DNA of 64,000 nucleotides from assembly GCA_030538085.1 (NCBI GenBank), contig JAUNUR010000007.1:1-64000 (forward strand). The letters run 5' to 3'. Origin of the DNA: Pseudomonadota bacterium (GTDB lineage Bacteria > Pseudomonadota > Gammaproteobacteria > Burkholderiales > Burkholderiaceae_C). Made by a program: the position numbers and the translations under genes. The notes under the pieces were generated by a model that saw only the letters and a program-made list of their open reading frames with translations, did no database searches and was not told the origin of the DNA. How positions within the stretch are numbered: position 1 is the stretch's first letter; each line of letters starts with the position of its first letter. Below, in pieces: positions 9,141 through 18,227 of this stretch.

Positions 9141-9257
9141 CATCGCGGGCAAGCCCACTCCCACAAGCAGCCGCACACTTCAGGCGCCCATGGGTTGGCG
9201 CGGAAACTGCATCCTTCCCCATCACAGCGGACCTGTGGGAGCGGCCTTGGCCGCGAT
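9141..9257. repeat. Divergent REP pair (BIME-like)
   Basis: Two REP-type sequences in opposite orientation: ATCGCGGGCAAGCCCACTCC at 9142 and CTGTGGGAGCGGCCTTGGCC at 9233, separated by about 68 bp. They fill the space between the convergent moaC and glycosyltransferase genes and match the family flanking the RAYT gene at 35 kb with a few substitutions. Confidence 0.7.
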
Positions 9258-9298
9258 ACAGCCTGCCGCGAGCCAGGGCGGCTGCCACCGGCACCGGC

Positions 9299-10822
9299 TT
9301 ATTGCGAACTCGCCCCCTGCAACTGCTGCCGCGCGCCTTCCAGCACCTTGGCGTTGTCCTGCACCCACTTCGCGTGCTCCTTCGGAAACGCGGCGCGAAA
9401 GCGCGCCAGGTGCGCCAGCGCCAGATCGTCCTGCCCCAGCAGCGTGGCACTTTCGATCACCTTGGTGATCACCCGCGGCTCGGGCGAGAAATGCAGGGTT
9501 TGCAGCGCGGCCGGCAGCATCCAGCCAGCGTTGTCACGCACGGCGGGCCGCGTTGTCACTTCGGCAAAGCGCACCACGTCGGCGTACAGGCGGGACTTTT
9601 GCGCATGCTTCATGGCATCGACCCCGTACATCGCGGAACGCTGCTCCACCGGCACATAGATCTGGCTGATGCGGTGGTAATCCCACCCCGCATAAGCCGT
9701 CGCCGCCAGCATGGCGGCGGCCAGTGGATAGCGCGCCGTGCGCAGGCCTGGCGGCACCTCCTCAACCAGCTTGCCGCGCCGCGTGGCCCACAACAGCCAC
9801 ACGCAGACCGCCACCGCAATCTGGAACGGCCCGTACCACAGCGGATACTCCACCAGGCTGTGAATGCTAATTACCGCCAGCACGCCCCAGGCCAGCTGCC
9901 GCGCGGGGTGCTGCTCGGCCCAAGGGCGCCCGCGCCAGACCAGCCAGCCCGCCGCCGCACATGCCGCCAGCGCCACCGGCACGCCCAGCTCCACCGCCAG
10001 ATGCAGCGGTAGGTTGTGCGCGTTATCCAGAATGTGGCAAAAGCGCGCCCCGTCATACCGCGTCATGTAGTGCGCGTAATCCAGCTCGCCCCAGCCCCAG
10101 CCCGTCCACGGCTTCAGGCTGATCAGGTGCAGCACGTTGTTCCAAAGAATCAGGCGACTGCCGCAGGTGGATTCGGCCGTGCGTAAGCGCTCCAGCATGT
10201 CGCGCCCCGCCACACCTTCCGTCATCTGGGCCAATCCCGGCAAGACCAGCGCCGCCAGCACATAAAGCGCCACCGCGCCGCCCACCGCCAGCACTGCTCG
10301 CCACCCGCGCCCTGCCTGCAGCGCCCACCAAGCCGCCAGCCCGCCGCAGACCAGCAGCGCCACCAGCCCCACCCGCGACGCCGTGGCCGCCAATGCCGCC
10401 ATCAGCAATGCGCCCAGCGCCACGGCAGCGCCCAGCGGCACGCGCCCCACCTGCACCCACCAGCGCAGCGCCAGCGCTCCAATCACGAGCAGCGACGCGA
10501 GTTGGTTGGGTTGCCGCAGATTGCCGAATGCCTGCCCCGGTGGGGCGATGTTGAACCAGGGGTAAAACTGCGTCTCCAGATCGAAGTACTGCAGCAGCGC
10601 GATCAGGGCGCTCAAGGCCGCAGCCGCCAGCCAGCCCGATGCCGCGACGGTTGCACCGTGCTCAGGGACTCGCGGCCACAAGCCCAGCAACACCGCCGCC
10701 ACACCTGCAGCCGCCAAATATGGCAAAGCGGTCGCCATGGGGCCAGAGGTGAAGGGCCAGAGCCAGGGCAATGCTAGCGGAACGGTACAAAGCAGAAGGA
10801 TGGGCTTGGGCAATATCACCAC
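9299..10822 (-). CDS. PglL-type O-oligosaccharyltransferase (pilin glycosylation, Wzy_C family)
   Basis: A polytopic membrane protein of 507 residues with about eleven helices and a periplasmic loop, ending in a soluble C-terminal tail. The motif GQAFGNLRQPNQLASLL at residues 97-112 is the PglL signature, and the central LISLKPWTGWGWGELDYAHY segment belongs to the Wzy_C/O-antigen ligase core. Such enzymes transfer a lipid-linked glycan onto pilin serine or threonine residues in the periplasm. Its start overlaps the end of the TfpX/TfpZ-like gene by 7 bp, and the pilin gene comes next upstream, so its target is very likely that pilin. No glycan synthesis genes lie nearby. Confidence 0.88.
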   Translation of the reverse strand: MVILPKPILLLCTVPLALPWLWPFTSGPMATALPYLAAAGVAAVLLGLWPRVPEHGATVAASGWLAAAALSALIALLQYFDLETQFYPWFNIAPPGQAFGNLRQPNQLASLLVIGALALRWWVQVGRVPLGAAVALGALLMAALAATASRVGLVALLVCGGLAAWWALQAGRGWRAVLAVGGAVALYVLAALVLPGLAQMTEGVAGRDMLERLRTAESTCGSRLILWNNVLHLISLKPWTGWGWGELDYAHYMTRYDGARFCHILDNAHNLPLHLAVELGVPVALAACAAAGWLVWRGRPWAEQHPARQLAWGVLAVISIHSLVEYPLWYGPFQIAVAVCVWLLWATRRGKLVEEVPPGLRTARYPLAAAMLAATAYAGWDYHRISQIYVPVEQRSAMYGVDAMKHAQKSRLYADVVRFAEVTTRPAVRDNAGWMLPAALQTLHFSPEPRVITKVIESATLLGQDDLALAHLARFRAAFPKEHAKWVQDNAKVLEGARQQLQGASSQ

Positions 10823-11595
10823 CCATCCAGTGGCAAATAGGCTCTAGGGAGCCCCGAGCTTCTTTCTACGATCACGACCCAGTCTGACGGGTGTGCTTTT
10901 GATGCGGTAAGCGGAAGATATCCTGCATTTTGTTCTGTCAAATCATGGCGACTTAACACCTCATTGATGCTGTCAATTGCAATTGGATGCTTTGTCTTCA
11001 GTACTGAAATCGACCTCAAAGCAGCTTGCAGATCCACCAGTTGAGACTCATAGTGCACCCACCTCTCCGGCCTGAAAGCCGGATGAATTCCCTGCATTGA
11101 CAGCATTATGCTATCTCGATACTCCGCATCATCAGTCTCCAACAGTTTCACCCCCACCAGTCGTGGCCCAATATAACTTATTTTACGCAACGCTGGCAAG
11201 GCACGAGGCAACTCATCCACTTGAATATCGGCCATACTGACCACGCGAAAACGATTTCCCTCATACGCCAAAAAAATCGGGCGTGCTTGAGCAATGCTAT
11301 AAAATCCATATACCAATGCAGCCACCTGAATCAGCACAATAATACCAATATCCCGTATCAATTCGGAGCGGGGCTTGCGCAGATCGAACACCACCAGCGT
11401 GAGCAACGGCCCACAGATCACGTCTACTATTACCAGCAAGCCAAACAAGGCAAAACCACCCGACAACTTGCCGTAAGGCGATGGATACCAAAGCCCCAAA
11501 ACCAACGCCGCAGCTACTGCAGCCACCAACAGGCTCAACCAGAAGTGTTTGAACGCTGCACCCAACGCTATTCGCGCACGCACTCCAATAGACAT
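10816..11595 (-). CDS. TfpX/TfpZ family type IV pilin accessory protein
   Basis: A protein of 259 residues with an N-terminal membrane domain (four helices up to about residue 95, including FGLLVIVDVICGPLLTLVVF) and a soluble C-terminal half. The conserved VDVICGPLLTLVVFD segment and gene position between pilin and glycosyltransferase identify the TfpX/TfpZ family, pilin-specific accessory proteins that help surface display of particular pilin alleles in Pseudomonas and Acinetobacter. Base composition is visibly AT-richer than its neighbours, as expected for a cassette exchanged with the pilin allele. A bidirectional terminator separates it from the pilin gene, so some of its transcription may come by read-through. 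Confidence 0.85.
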   Translation of the reverse strand: MSIGVRARIALGAAFKHFWLSLLVAAVAAALVLGLWYPSPYGKLSGGFALFGLLVIVDVICGPLLTLVVFDLRKPRSELIRDIGIIVLIQVAALVYGFYSIAQARPIFLAYEGNRFRVVSMADIQVDELPRALPALRKISYIGPRLVGVKLLETDDAEYRDSIMLSMQGIHPAFRPERWVHYESQLVDLQAALRSISVLKTKHPIAIDSINEVLSRHDLTEQNAGYLPLTASKAHPSDWVVIVERSSGLPRAYLPLDGW

Positions 11596-11616
11596 ATCTT
11601 TCCCAGCTCAGCAAAA

Positions 11617-11645
11617 TAAAAAGAGCGCCGAAGCGCTCTTTTTAT
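11617..11645. terminator. Rho-independent terminator between pilin and tfpX/Z
   Basis: Stem AAAAAGAGCGC, loop CGAA, stem GCGCTCTTTTT. The A/T tracts on both sides allow it to work in both directions. It lies just after the pilin stop, so it would attenuate the strong pilin transcript before the accessory genes. Confidence 0.9.
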
Positions 11646-11666
11646 TTTAATGCAACAAAATGCAAA

Positions 11667-12212
11667 TCAACGGCACTCGGCAGGCGCATACTTGGCCAGC
11701 AATGTGGCACCGTTAGCCGCTCCGTTGATGGCTGTCTTACCAGCCGAATAGCAAGTCCAAACCAGCGGCGACTGGGGAATAGTACCCGCAGCCAAAAGCG
11801 CACCATTGGAAGAAGGCCAGAGCTCCAGCGTACCAGCACCAGCATTAGCTGCGGTGGTAATGGTAATCAGGCCGTTGGCAGTGGTTCCCACTACAGACAC
11901 CACACTTTTAGAGATGGGGGTAGCAGCGGCTCCCCCGTTCAAGCTGCAAGTGCCCGCTGTAACGCAGAAGGTTGTGGAGCCCGCATCGGTGGGGATGCCT
12001 TTGAAGAGGCCACCGGTAGCGTCCGTCGCGCCATCGGCCGAGTTATCAGCCACCGTATTTTTCAGGCTACTGCCGAGAATAAGAGCCTCGGATACACGAG
12101 CACGTACGGTGTAGTCCTGATAAGCGGGCAGCGCCACTGCGGCCAGAATACCGATGATGGCCACGACGATCATCAGTTCGATCAGGGTAAAACCTTTTTG
12201 AACGGCTTTCAT
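11667..12212 (-). CDS. pilA: Type IV major pilin
   Basis: A prepilin of 181 residues starting [20 protein letters not shown]: a short positive leader, cleavage after Gly7, Phe at mature position 1 and Glu5, followed by the hydrophobic assembly helix. The mature protein has four cysteines (TFC, GTC, WTC and the C-terminal AECR), enough for two disulfides including a C-terminal loop. The ATG at 12212 follows a clear GAGGAA site; the frame continues upstream without biological sense. A sigma-54 type promoter lies 85 bp upstream. The downstream TfpX/TfpZ and PglL genes indicate that this pilin is glycosylated. The globular part is low-complexity and rich in Ala, Thr and Gly, as in group I pilins. 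Confidence 0.96.
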   Translation of the reverse strand: MKAVQKGFTLIELMIVVAIIGILAAVALPAYQDYTVRARVSEALILGSSLKNTVADNSADGATDATGGLFKGIPTDAGSTTFCVTAGTCSLNGGAAATPISKSVVSVVGTTANGLITITTAANAGAGTLELWPSSNGALLAAGTIPQSPLVWTCYSAGKTAINGAANGATLLAKYAPAECR

Positions 12213-12296
12213 TTCAATTTCCTCTTTCAGTTGAGTGAAGGTTGAGACTTTGGAGACACTACGCTTGTTGGTGCGTCGCCGCACGCCTTCTAGGAT

Positions 12297-12313
12297 TGCA
12301 CTTGGCGTGCCAA
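12297..12313 (-). promoter_or_regulatory. Sigma-54 promoter of the pilin gene
   Basis: Read on the minus strand the site is TTGGCACGCCAAGTGCAA. It has GG and GC dinucleotides separated by exactly 10 bases, as required for the -24/-12 elements (consensus TGGCAC-N5-TTGC). It predicts a transcript start near 12286 and a leader of about 75 nt. Pilin genes under PilR/PilS control use such promoters. Confidence 0.85.
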
Positions 12314-12483
12314 CCTTGGCATAGCGTGTTTTTCGTGCGGTTGTTCACACTGGCGGCGTGCCAGGACCGCACTGGTGACAAATTGTGGCGCCCTGGCGCG
12401 TCACAAAGGGCTGACAAATTTCGACAACTGACGCTGCGGGCACCGGCCTTCGACAACATTTGTTGACCCGCTTCACCCAGCGC

Positions 12484-13287
12484 CTACAGCTCGAACACAT
12501 GCCCCGCGCTCAGCCAGCGGATGTCGTGCGCGACTTCGCGGCGGGGCGGGCGCACCTGGTCGAACTGGGCGATCTCGCGCATGATGGTTTCGGTTTCCGC
12601 CGGCTTGGTGTGGCTGATGTAGATGGGGTAGCGCTGACCATGGTCGATGTGGTCCAGCTCATCGGCCAGGACGGCGGGCGACAGGTGCCTGGCCAGGCGG
12701 GCCAGTTCGCGCTCGGCGTTGCTGAAGGCGGTTTCGATGACCAGGCTGTGCACCTGCAACTGGTTCACGCGGTGCCAGAACGCCGGGTTGCCATGCGTGT
12801 CGCCACTGAACACCCACCACGGGGCACCGGTCTGCGGGCCGCGCACGGCGTAGCCCACGGCGGGGACGGCGTGCTCGGCGGGCAGCACCTCGATGGCGCG
12901 GCCTTGCACGTGGCGCACGGTGCCGACTTCGATGGGGTGGAAGGTGATGAGCGGCGATTCGGCCGAGGGCAGGCGCGAGAAGTCGGGCCAGATGAGGTCG
13001 TTGAACACGTGCTGACGCAGCGCTGCGATGGTTTGCGGCAGCGCATGCACGCGCAGGGGCTGACCAACGCGGGCGGCGGCGATGGTGTCGGCCATCAGCG
13101 GCAGGCAGGCGATGTGGTCGAGGTGCGAATGGGTCAGAAAGACATCGCCAATGCGCAGCATTTCCTCGCGCGTGAGGTCGCCCACGCCGGTGCCCGCGTC
13201 CACCAGCACGTCCTGATCGATCAGGAAGGCGGTGGTGCGGCAGTTGCGGGCAATGGCACCGGAGCAGCCGAGCACGCGCACCTTCAT
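12484..13287 (-). CDS. Class II 3',5'-cyclic-nucleotide phosphodiesterase (metallo-beta-lactamase fold)
   Basis: A protein of 267 residues with the metal-binding motif HSHLDH at residues 53-58, preceded by VLVDAGTGVGDLTREEM. Later metal ligands lie in VFSGDTHGNPAFWHRV and the C-terminal PIYISHTKPAE. The LGCSGAIARNCRTTAFLID start and the overall pattern fit the class II cAMP phosphodiesterase family (yeast PDE1 type) rather than RNase Z. It would hydrolyse cAMP or cGMP in the cytoplasm. Its position beside an adenylate cyclase gene on the same strand, 269 bp away, supports a cyclic-nucleotide role. The intergenic stretch contains a MITE-like repeat. Confidence 0.8.
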   Translation of the reverse strand: MKVRVLGCSGAIARNCRTTAFLIDQDVLVDAGTGVGDLTREEMLRIGDVFLTHSHLDHIACLPLMADTIAAARVGQPLRVHALPQTIAALRQHVFNDLIWPDFSRLPSAESPLITFHPIEVGTVRHVQGRAIEVLPAEHAVPAVGYAVRGPQTGAPWWVFSGDTHGNPAFWHRVNQLQVHSLVIETAFSNAERELARLARHLSPAVLADELDHIDHGQRYPIYISHTKPAETETIMREIAQFDQVRPPRREVAHDIRWLSAGHVFEL

Positions 13288-13433
13288 GATGGCTGGCTCC
13301 CCTGGTGCGCCGGCCTGGAGAGATCGAAATGTGAAAGCGCGCCTTCGCCCCGCTGGCGGCGGTGTGTGCCTTGCCCTCGGGCCGAATCCATCACTTTCAC
13401 CATGTTCCGAAATTTCCAGGCTGGCGTACTCGT

Positions 13434-13562
13434 CTTATTCCAATTCCCAATCAAAGCAGCAAGAGAGTCGTCATTCCAGCGAAAGCCGGAATCCAAGCGG
13501 CATGCGCAAGAACACATGGATGACGACGGTTAATGAGTTTTGAAGTGGAAACGGAATTACTT
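13434..13562 (+). repeat. MITE-like intergenic repeat, copy 1
   Basis: An element beginning TATTCCAATTCC, with a TCATTCCAGCGAAAGCCGGA palindrome core and ending TTTTGAAGTGGAAACGGAAT. Related copies lie at 49013-49151, 62105-62180 and, reversed, 63625-63773. This copy is diverged in its middle and its right end runs into the stop region of the cyclase gene. Confidence 0.7.
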
Positions 13563-15794
13563 GACATCGAAGTCGGTGGTGCCATCCCAGTCAGGGCCGG
13601 GAGGCGCTTGAAGCAGCGAGGCTACCCGTTCACCATAAAGGCGGTAAAGGTAAAAATTGGCATGTTTGCGTTGAAGCATGTTGACTTTGGTTTGAAACTC
13701 CAGGAATTGTCTGGAACGCCACAGCGGCAGCGCATCGTGCCATTGCGCCAGCTCGGTGGTCAGGCCGTCCGGCCCATCACCGGCAGTGCGCACGGTGTAG
13801 ATAGTGACGGCCTGGTGCTTGCCCTTGACGCGCACGCGGTCAAGCTCCTGCCAGCGGTGGTGGCCCGCGCCAGCTTGCTGGACAGTGGCGTGGCTGGCAA
13901 CAATACCAACGTCGTACACGCGCGACAAACCTTCCAGGCGCGAAGCGAGGTTGACCGCATCGCCCACCACCGTGTAGGCACGCCGCAGATCGGAACCCAT
14001 GTTGCCGACCGACATCACGCCCGTATTCAGCCCGATGCCAACGCTGACCTCGGGTGCGTCGCGCCCCGCCCGCTCGGCGTTGAACCGGCGCATGGCCTCC
14101 GTCATGGCCAGGGCGGCGTCGACCGCCAGGCGCGCGTGATCGGGCTGGGCCACGGGCGCGCCCCAGAAGGCCATGACGCAATCGCCCATGTATTTGTCGA
14201 TGGTGCCCTGGTGTGCCCGGATGACCCGCGTCAGGCTGGACAGCACCTCGTTCAGCAGCGCCTGCAATGCCAGCGGCGCCATGGTCTCTGACCAGGTGGT
14301 GAAGCCCCGGATGTCGCAGAACATCACCGTCAGCTCCTCGGCGCGGGCCTGCATGCTGTAGCGGTCTGGCTCGCGCACCATCTGCCGCACCAGCTCGGGC
14401 GGCACATAGGTGGCGAACTGATCGGCCAGGTCACGTTTGGCGCGGCTTTCAAGAAAGTATCCCAGGGCCATGTTGACGGCCAATGCCATCAGGGTCAGCA
14501 CCAGCCCCGCCGCCAGTGGCATGGCCAGGCCCGCGCCCAGGTACAGGCCAAGATTGAGCGCCACCAGCCCCGCCAGCAAGCCCAACCCCAGGGCCAGCGA
14601 GCCAGCCACTGGCAGCAGCGGCAGGCCGATGGTCAGCACCAGGCCCAACAGCGCGGTCAAGGCCACTTCGTAGCCCATGGCGTAGTCGGGCCGCGCGGCG
14701 ATGCGGCCATCCAGCATGCCAGCGATCAGGTTGGCGTGCATCTCAACCCCGGGATAGGCCTCGCCCACGGGCGTGGCGCGCAGGTCGAGCAGGCCCGGCG
14801 CCGAAAAGCCGATCAGTACATAGCGCCCTTTCAGCTCCCCCGCCGACAGGCGGCCTTCCAGCACGTCCTGCGCCGATACATAGCGGAACGAGCCGCCATC
14901 GGCACCGCCGGGGCCACGAAACGGCACCAGCGCCGCGCCACGGGTATCAATGGGCACGCGCAGGCCATCACGCCCCGCGCCCAGCACGATGGCGGTCAAC
15001 GCGCCATTGGCCTGGCCCGCCACGCGCTCCAGCCGCAAAGGCGGGCTGCCCAGCCCGATGCGCAAGGTAGCCAGCGCCAGGGATTCGTACAGCCGCCCCT
15101 CGAAAGCCGCCACCTGCGGCACGGCCCGCACCTTGCCATCGGGCTCGGCCACCGAGTTGAAAAAGCCGACGCGACGCGCGGCCGCCGTCAGCGTGGCGAC
15201 GTTGGCGCCGTAACCATCCCAGTGCAGCAGGCCGGGCGGCAGCGAATCGGGCTCGGCCAGCGGGCGGGGCAACACGCCTCCACGGCGGGCATCGCGGTCG
15301 CTGCTGAAGTAGTAGCCCAGCGCCACCGGGCCTTGCCGGAGCGCGGTGGCCAGCACCTCGTCGTGGTCCAGCGCTGGCGCGACGCGTGCCAGCCATTGCC
15401 CAAACGCGGCGTTGTCGCGCAAGTCCTCGCGCGCCAGGCGCTCAAGCTGCTGCAGGCCGGAGCTGCCGTCGGGCTCGGCGAAAACAATGTCCAGCCCCAG
15501 GGCGGCCACCTGCTGCCGCTCGGTCAGCTCGCGCACCAGGGCCGCCACGCGGTCGCGGCGCCAGGGCCACTGGCCCAGCCGTGCCAGGCTGCTTTCGTCG
15601 ATGTCGACGATCACGACACGCTCATCCAGCGTCTGCGGCATGGTCAGCCGCAGGCGCCAGTCGTACAGCGCATCGTCCAGCCGATGCAGGGCGGGCACCG
15701 TCCACACCCCGGAGGCATGCAGCAACGCCCACAGCACCAGGGCCGCGGTCGCCAGCGCGCGTACTCGATGGCGCTTGAAGCCGGCCCGGATCAT
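13557..15794 (-). CDS. CHASE2-domain adenylate/guanylate cyclase (class III)
   Basis: A membrane cyclase of 745 residues. A signal-anchor helix (about 9-27) is followed by an extracytoplasmic CHASE2 sensory domain to about residue 345, including [20 protein letters not shown]. Three hydrophobic segments end near residue 440, and a class III catalytic domain follows from about 480. The catalytic part shows [17 protein letters not shown] with its first metal-binding Asp, [16 protein letters not shown] with the second Asp, and [16 protein letters not shown]. Synthesis of cAMP is more likely than cGMP but is not proven. I choose ATG 15794, 34 bp after the FHA gene; the longer open frame upstream overlaps that gene. 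With the phosphodiesterase downstream it forms a make-and-break pair for a second messenger. Confidence 0.9.
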   Translation of the reverse strand: MIRAGFKRHRVRALATAALVLWALLHASGVWTVPALHRLDDALYDWRLRLTMPQTLDERVVIVDIDESSLARLGQWPWRRDRVAALVRELTERQQVAALGLDIVFAEPDGSSGLQQLERLAREDLRDNAAFGQWLARVAPALDHDEVLATALRQGPVALGYYFSSDRDARRGGVLPRPLAEPDSLPPGLLHWDGYGANVATLTAAARRVGFFNSVAEPDGKVRAVPQVAAFEGRLYESLALATLRIGLGSPPLRLERVAGQANGALTAIVLGAGRDGLRVPIDTRGAALVPFRGPGGADGGSFRYVSAQDVLEGRLSAGELKGRYVLIGFSAPGLLDLRATPVGEAYPGVEMHANLIAGMLDGRIAARPDYAMGYEVALTALLGLVLTIGLPLLPVAGSLALGLGLLAGLVALNLGLYLGAGLAMPLAAGLVLTLMALAVNMALGYFLESRAKRDLADQFATYVPPELVRQMVREPDRYSMQARAEELTVMFCDIRGFTTWSETMAPLALQALLNEVLSSLTRVIRAHQGTIDKYMGDCVMAFWGAPVAQPDHARLAVDAALAMTEAMRRFNAERAGRDAPEVSVGIGLNTGVMSVGNMGSDLRRAYTVVGDAVNLASRLEGLSRVYDVGIVASHATVQQAGAGHHRWQELDRVRVKGKHQAVTIYTVRTAGDGPDGLTTELAQWHDALPLWRSRQFLEFQTKVNMLQRKHANFYLYRLYGERVASLLQAPPGPDWDGTTDFDVK

Positions 15795-15828
15795 GTGATG
15801 GGCCAGGCGCGTTGCCGGGCGCCCGCGG

Positions 15829-16455
15829 TCAAGAGTCGAGGTATTCCAGCCGGATGCCGCCCAGGTCGATCTGGTCGCGGTTCTTGAGCGTGATGGGGCC
15901 ACCATCCACCGCCACGCCATTGACCGTCGCCATGCGCTCGCCCTCCACCCGGGCCAGATCGAACCCGTGCGGCTTGCGGGTGATGGAGGCCACCGACAGC
16001 CCCGGCTTGCCAATGGTGGTGACCACCTTGGTCAACGGCAATTCGCGCCCGGCGGCCGAGCCATTGAGCACCCGCACGCGCGGGCCAGCGGCAGCGCCAT
16101 GTGCCGCTTCCATGCCCATCGGCACCGACAGGCCCGCGCCCGACAGGCTGGCGGGCGCCGTGAGCGTGTCGCCATCGAAGAATTTCAGCCGGTATTTGCC
16201 GACCTCGATGATGTCTTCGTGGGTCAGCTCCTGCTTCTTGGCCACCTGGCCGTTGACGTAGGTGCCGTTGGTGCTGCCCAGGTCTTCCACGACGGCGTGG
16301 CCGTCCACCATCTGGATGACGGCGTGCTCGCCGCTCACGGCCAGGTTGTCGATCACCACATCGTTGTATGGCCGCCGACCAATGGTGGTGCGGTCCTTGA
16401 TGAGCTGGACCTCCTTGACGACAACTCCATCGATCGAAACGACCAACTTCGGCAT
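15829..16455 (-). CDS. FHA-domain protein with a degenerate second FHA module
   Basis: A cytoplasmic protein of 208 residues. The first FHA domain (about 1-95) has the phosphothreonine-binding pattern [20 protein letters not shown] plus [14 protein letters not shown] second module (about 125-208) keeps the fold pattern ([42 protein letters not shown]) but lacks the STNGT core, so it probably does not bind phosphothreonine. FHA proteins recruit targets phosphorylated by Ser/Thr kinases. The PP2C phosphatase gene next upstream (78 bp away) and the cyclase downstream suggest one operon in which phosphorylation may influence cyclase output; this is inference. No Hanks-type kinase is present in the window. 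Confidence 0.88.
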   Translation of the reverse strand: MPKLVVSIDGVVVKEVQLIKDRTTIGRRPYNDVVIDNLAVSGEHAVIQMVDGHAVVEDLGSTNGTYVNGQVAKKQELTHEDIIEVGKYRLKFFDGDTLTAPASLSGAGLSVPMGMEAAHGAAAGPRVRVLNGSAAGRELPLTKVVTTIGKPGLSVASITRKPHGFDLARVEGERMATVNGVAVDGGPITLKNRDQIDLGGIRLEYLDS

Positions 16456-16533
16456 GAAAGACTCCCGTTACATGGATGGCACACGCAAATGACACGGTTG
16501 CGACCGCGCCATCGTAGTGTCAAGCCTACCGCA

Positions 16534-17337
16534 CTATTTTCCCAGCAATTTGGCCACGACTCCGGACTTCTGTGGAGCTTCGCTGGCCCTGGCGATGATG
16601 ACCGATATGTTGTCCCGCCCGCCCCGCTCGTTGGCCAGGTTGACCAGGCGGCGGCACTTGGCATCGGCCGACACGCTGGCACCGAGAACCGCGGCGATGT
16701 CGGCGTCGCTCAGCATGTCGTTGAGGCCGTCGGAGCACAGCAGCAACTGGTCGCCGGGCACGACGTCGGTCTCCCGGATGTCCAGCAGCACCGCATCCTC
16801 GACGCCCAGCGCGCGGGTCACCAGGTTGCGGTTGCCCGAGGCGGCCGCCTCTTCGGGCGTGATGAGGCCAATATCTATCTGCTCCTGCAGCAGCGAGTGG
16901 TCGTGCGTCAGCTGCTCCAGCAAGCCGGCCCGCCACCGATAGGCGCGCGAATCGCCCACATGCCCAATGATCAGCTTGTTGTCATGCGCCACCGCCATGA
17001 CCAGGGTGGTGCCCATGCCCGCGCAGGCCGCCTGAGCGTGAGAGGCTTCGAAAATCGCCCGGTTCGCGTTGTCGACACAAATTTCCATGGCCCGTCGGAC
17101 ATCCTGCGTGCTGGCGATCAACGCGGCCTCGCGCAGCCAGCGCGCCATCTCGCCGCCGATCAGGTTCACGGCCATTCCACTGGCCACCTCGCCCGCGTTG
17201 TAGCCGCCCATGCCGTCGGCCAGCACCACGACGCCATGCACGGCATCGACGAGCACCGCATCCTCGTTGTTGGCGCGCTGGCGCCCCACGTCGGTCAGTG
17301 CGCCGTATTCGAAATCCATGACGACGATCCGTTGCAT
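16534..17337 (-). CDS. PP2C-family serine/threonine phosphatase
   Basis: A metal-dependent phosphatase of 267 residues with the complete set of PP2C motifs. These are RANNEDAVLV near residue 22, VVVLADGMGGYNAGEVAS near 37, CAGMGTTLVMAV near 105, IIGHVGDSRAYRWR near 122, LLLCSDGLNDMLS near 198 and GRDNISVIIA near 240. It belongs to the stand-alone Stp/PrpC type that reverses Hanks-type kinase action. The start may be Met1 or Met7 (MDFEYGALTD). It precedes the FHA gene on the same strand, a pairing seen in type VI secretion and cell-division regulation, but no such genes are in view. Confidence 0.92.
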   Translation of the reverse strand: MQRIVVMDFEYGALTDVGRQRANNEDAVLVDAVHGVVVLADGMGGYNAGEVASGMAVNLIGGEMARWLREAALIASTQDVRRAMEICVDNANRAIFEASHAQAACAGMGTTLVMAVAHDNKLIIGHVGDSRAYRWRAGLLEQLTHDHSLLQEQIDIGLITPEEAAASGNRNLVTRALGVEDAVLLDIRETDVVPGDQLLLCSDGLNDMLSDADIAAVLGASVSADAKCRRLVNLANERGGRDNISVIIARASEAPQKSGVVAKLLGK

Positions 17338-17398
17338 TGGTCAGCCAGACGCCGCGCGCGTTGCTCGGCGCCCGATAAGGTCCACGGCCAGCCCACCA

Positions 17399-18118
17399 TC
17401 AGGCTGCCGCCGGCGGTGGCGGTGGCGGCGGACGGCGCCTGCCCTGCACCCATTTGCCGATGGCCAGCACCAGCAAGGCACCTGCCACGCCCATGGCGTA
17501 ATGCACCGCCTTGTCCTGCGGGATGTAGGTCACCAGCGCCGGATCGGTGTGGGCCATGGTGCCCGCGATCCAGCCCAGCAGCATGCCGCCCAGGGTAATG
17601 ATGATCGGGAAGCGGTCCATCAGCTTCAGTACCAGTTGGCTGCCCCAGACGATGATCGGGATGCTGACCAGCAGACCGAAGATGACCAGCGCCAACTGAT
17701 GCTTTTCACCCGCGCCTTGCGCGGCCCCGGCGATGGCGATGACGTTGTCGATGCTCATCACCAGGTCGGCGACGATGACGGTCTTGACGGCACCCCACAG
17801 CTTGTCGCTGCCTTCGATACCGCCATGGCCGTCTTCTTCCTCCGGCGCGATCAGCTTCACGCCGATCCAGATCAGCAGCAGCGCGCCCACGAACTTGAGG
17901 AACGGAATCTGCAGCAGCGCCAGCGCAAAGGCGATCAGGATGACGCGCAACACGATGGCGCCCGCCGTGCCCCACAGAATGCCTTTTCTGCGCTGGTGCG
18001 GCGGCAGCTGGCGGCACGCCAGCGCGATAACGACCGCGTTGTCGCCGCCCAGCAGGATGTCGATCATGATGATCTGACCGACGGCGAGCCAGAAATGGGC
18101 GGTGAGAAATTCTTCCAC
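17399..18118 (-). CDS. TerC family integral membrane protein, second paralogue
   Basis: An inner-membrane protein of 239 residues in the YjbE-like branch of TerC. It has IIMIDILLGGDNAVVIALAC near the N-terminus and VIVADLVMSIDNVIAIAGAA near residue 115, carrying the paired acidic residues expected at the metal site. It ends in an unusual tail of about eight consecutive prolines followed by alanines. Unlike the first TerC it has no recognisable riboswitch upstream. It lies downstream of sucCD on the same strand, after a terminator-like hairpin. Substrate metal is unknown; Mn2+ or Ca2+ have been proposed for the family. Confidence 0.9.
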   Translation of the reverse strand: MEEFLTAHFWLAVGQIIMIDILLGGDNAVVIALACRQLPPHQRRKGILWGTAGAIVLRVILIAFALALLQIPFLKFVGALLLIWIGVKLIAPEEEDGHGGIEGSDKLWGAVKTVIVADLVMSIDNVIAIAGAAQGAGEKHQLALVIFGLLVSIPIIVWGSQLVLKLMDRFPIIITLGGMLLGWIAGTMAHTDPALVTYIPQDKAVHYAMGVAGALLVLAIGKWVQGRRRPPPPPPPAAA

Positions 18119-18157
18119 GTTGTTCGTCTTCTAGAAATCGGGCGGCACAAATAATAC

Positions 18158-18188
18158 AGCCGGATGCCCTTGCGGTGCATCCGGCTGC
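18158..18188 (-). terminator. Terminator hairpin after sucCD
   Basis: CAGCCGGATGC and GCATCCGGCTG form an 11 bp stem with a 9 nt loop. Read on the minus strand it is followed by a TATTATTT tract, so it would end the sucC-sucD message about 40 bp after the sucD stop. Confidence 0.8.
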
Positions 18189-18227
18189 GATGTAATGAAC
18201 CGCGCCAAGACGACGGCTCGTGCCTGT

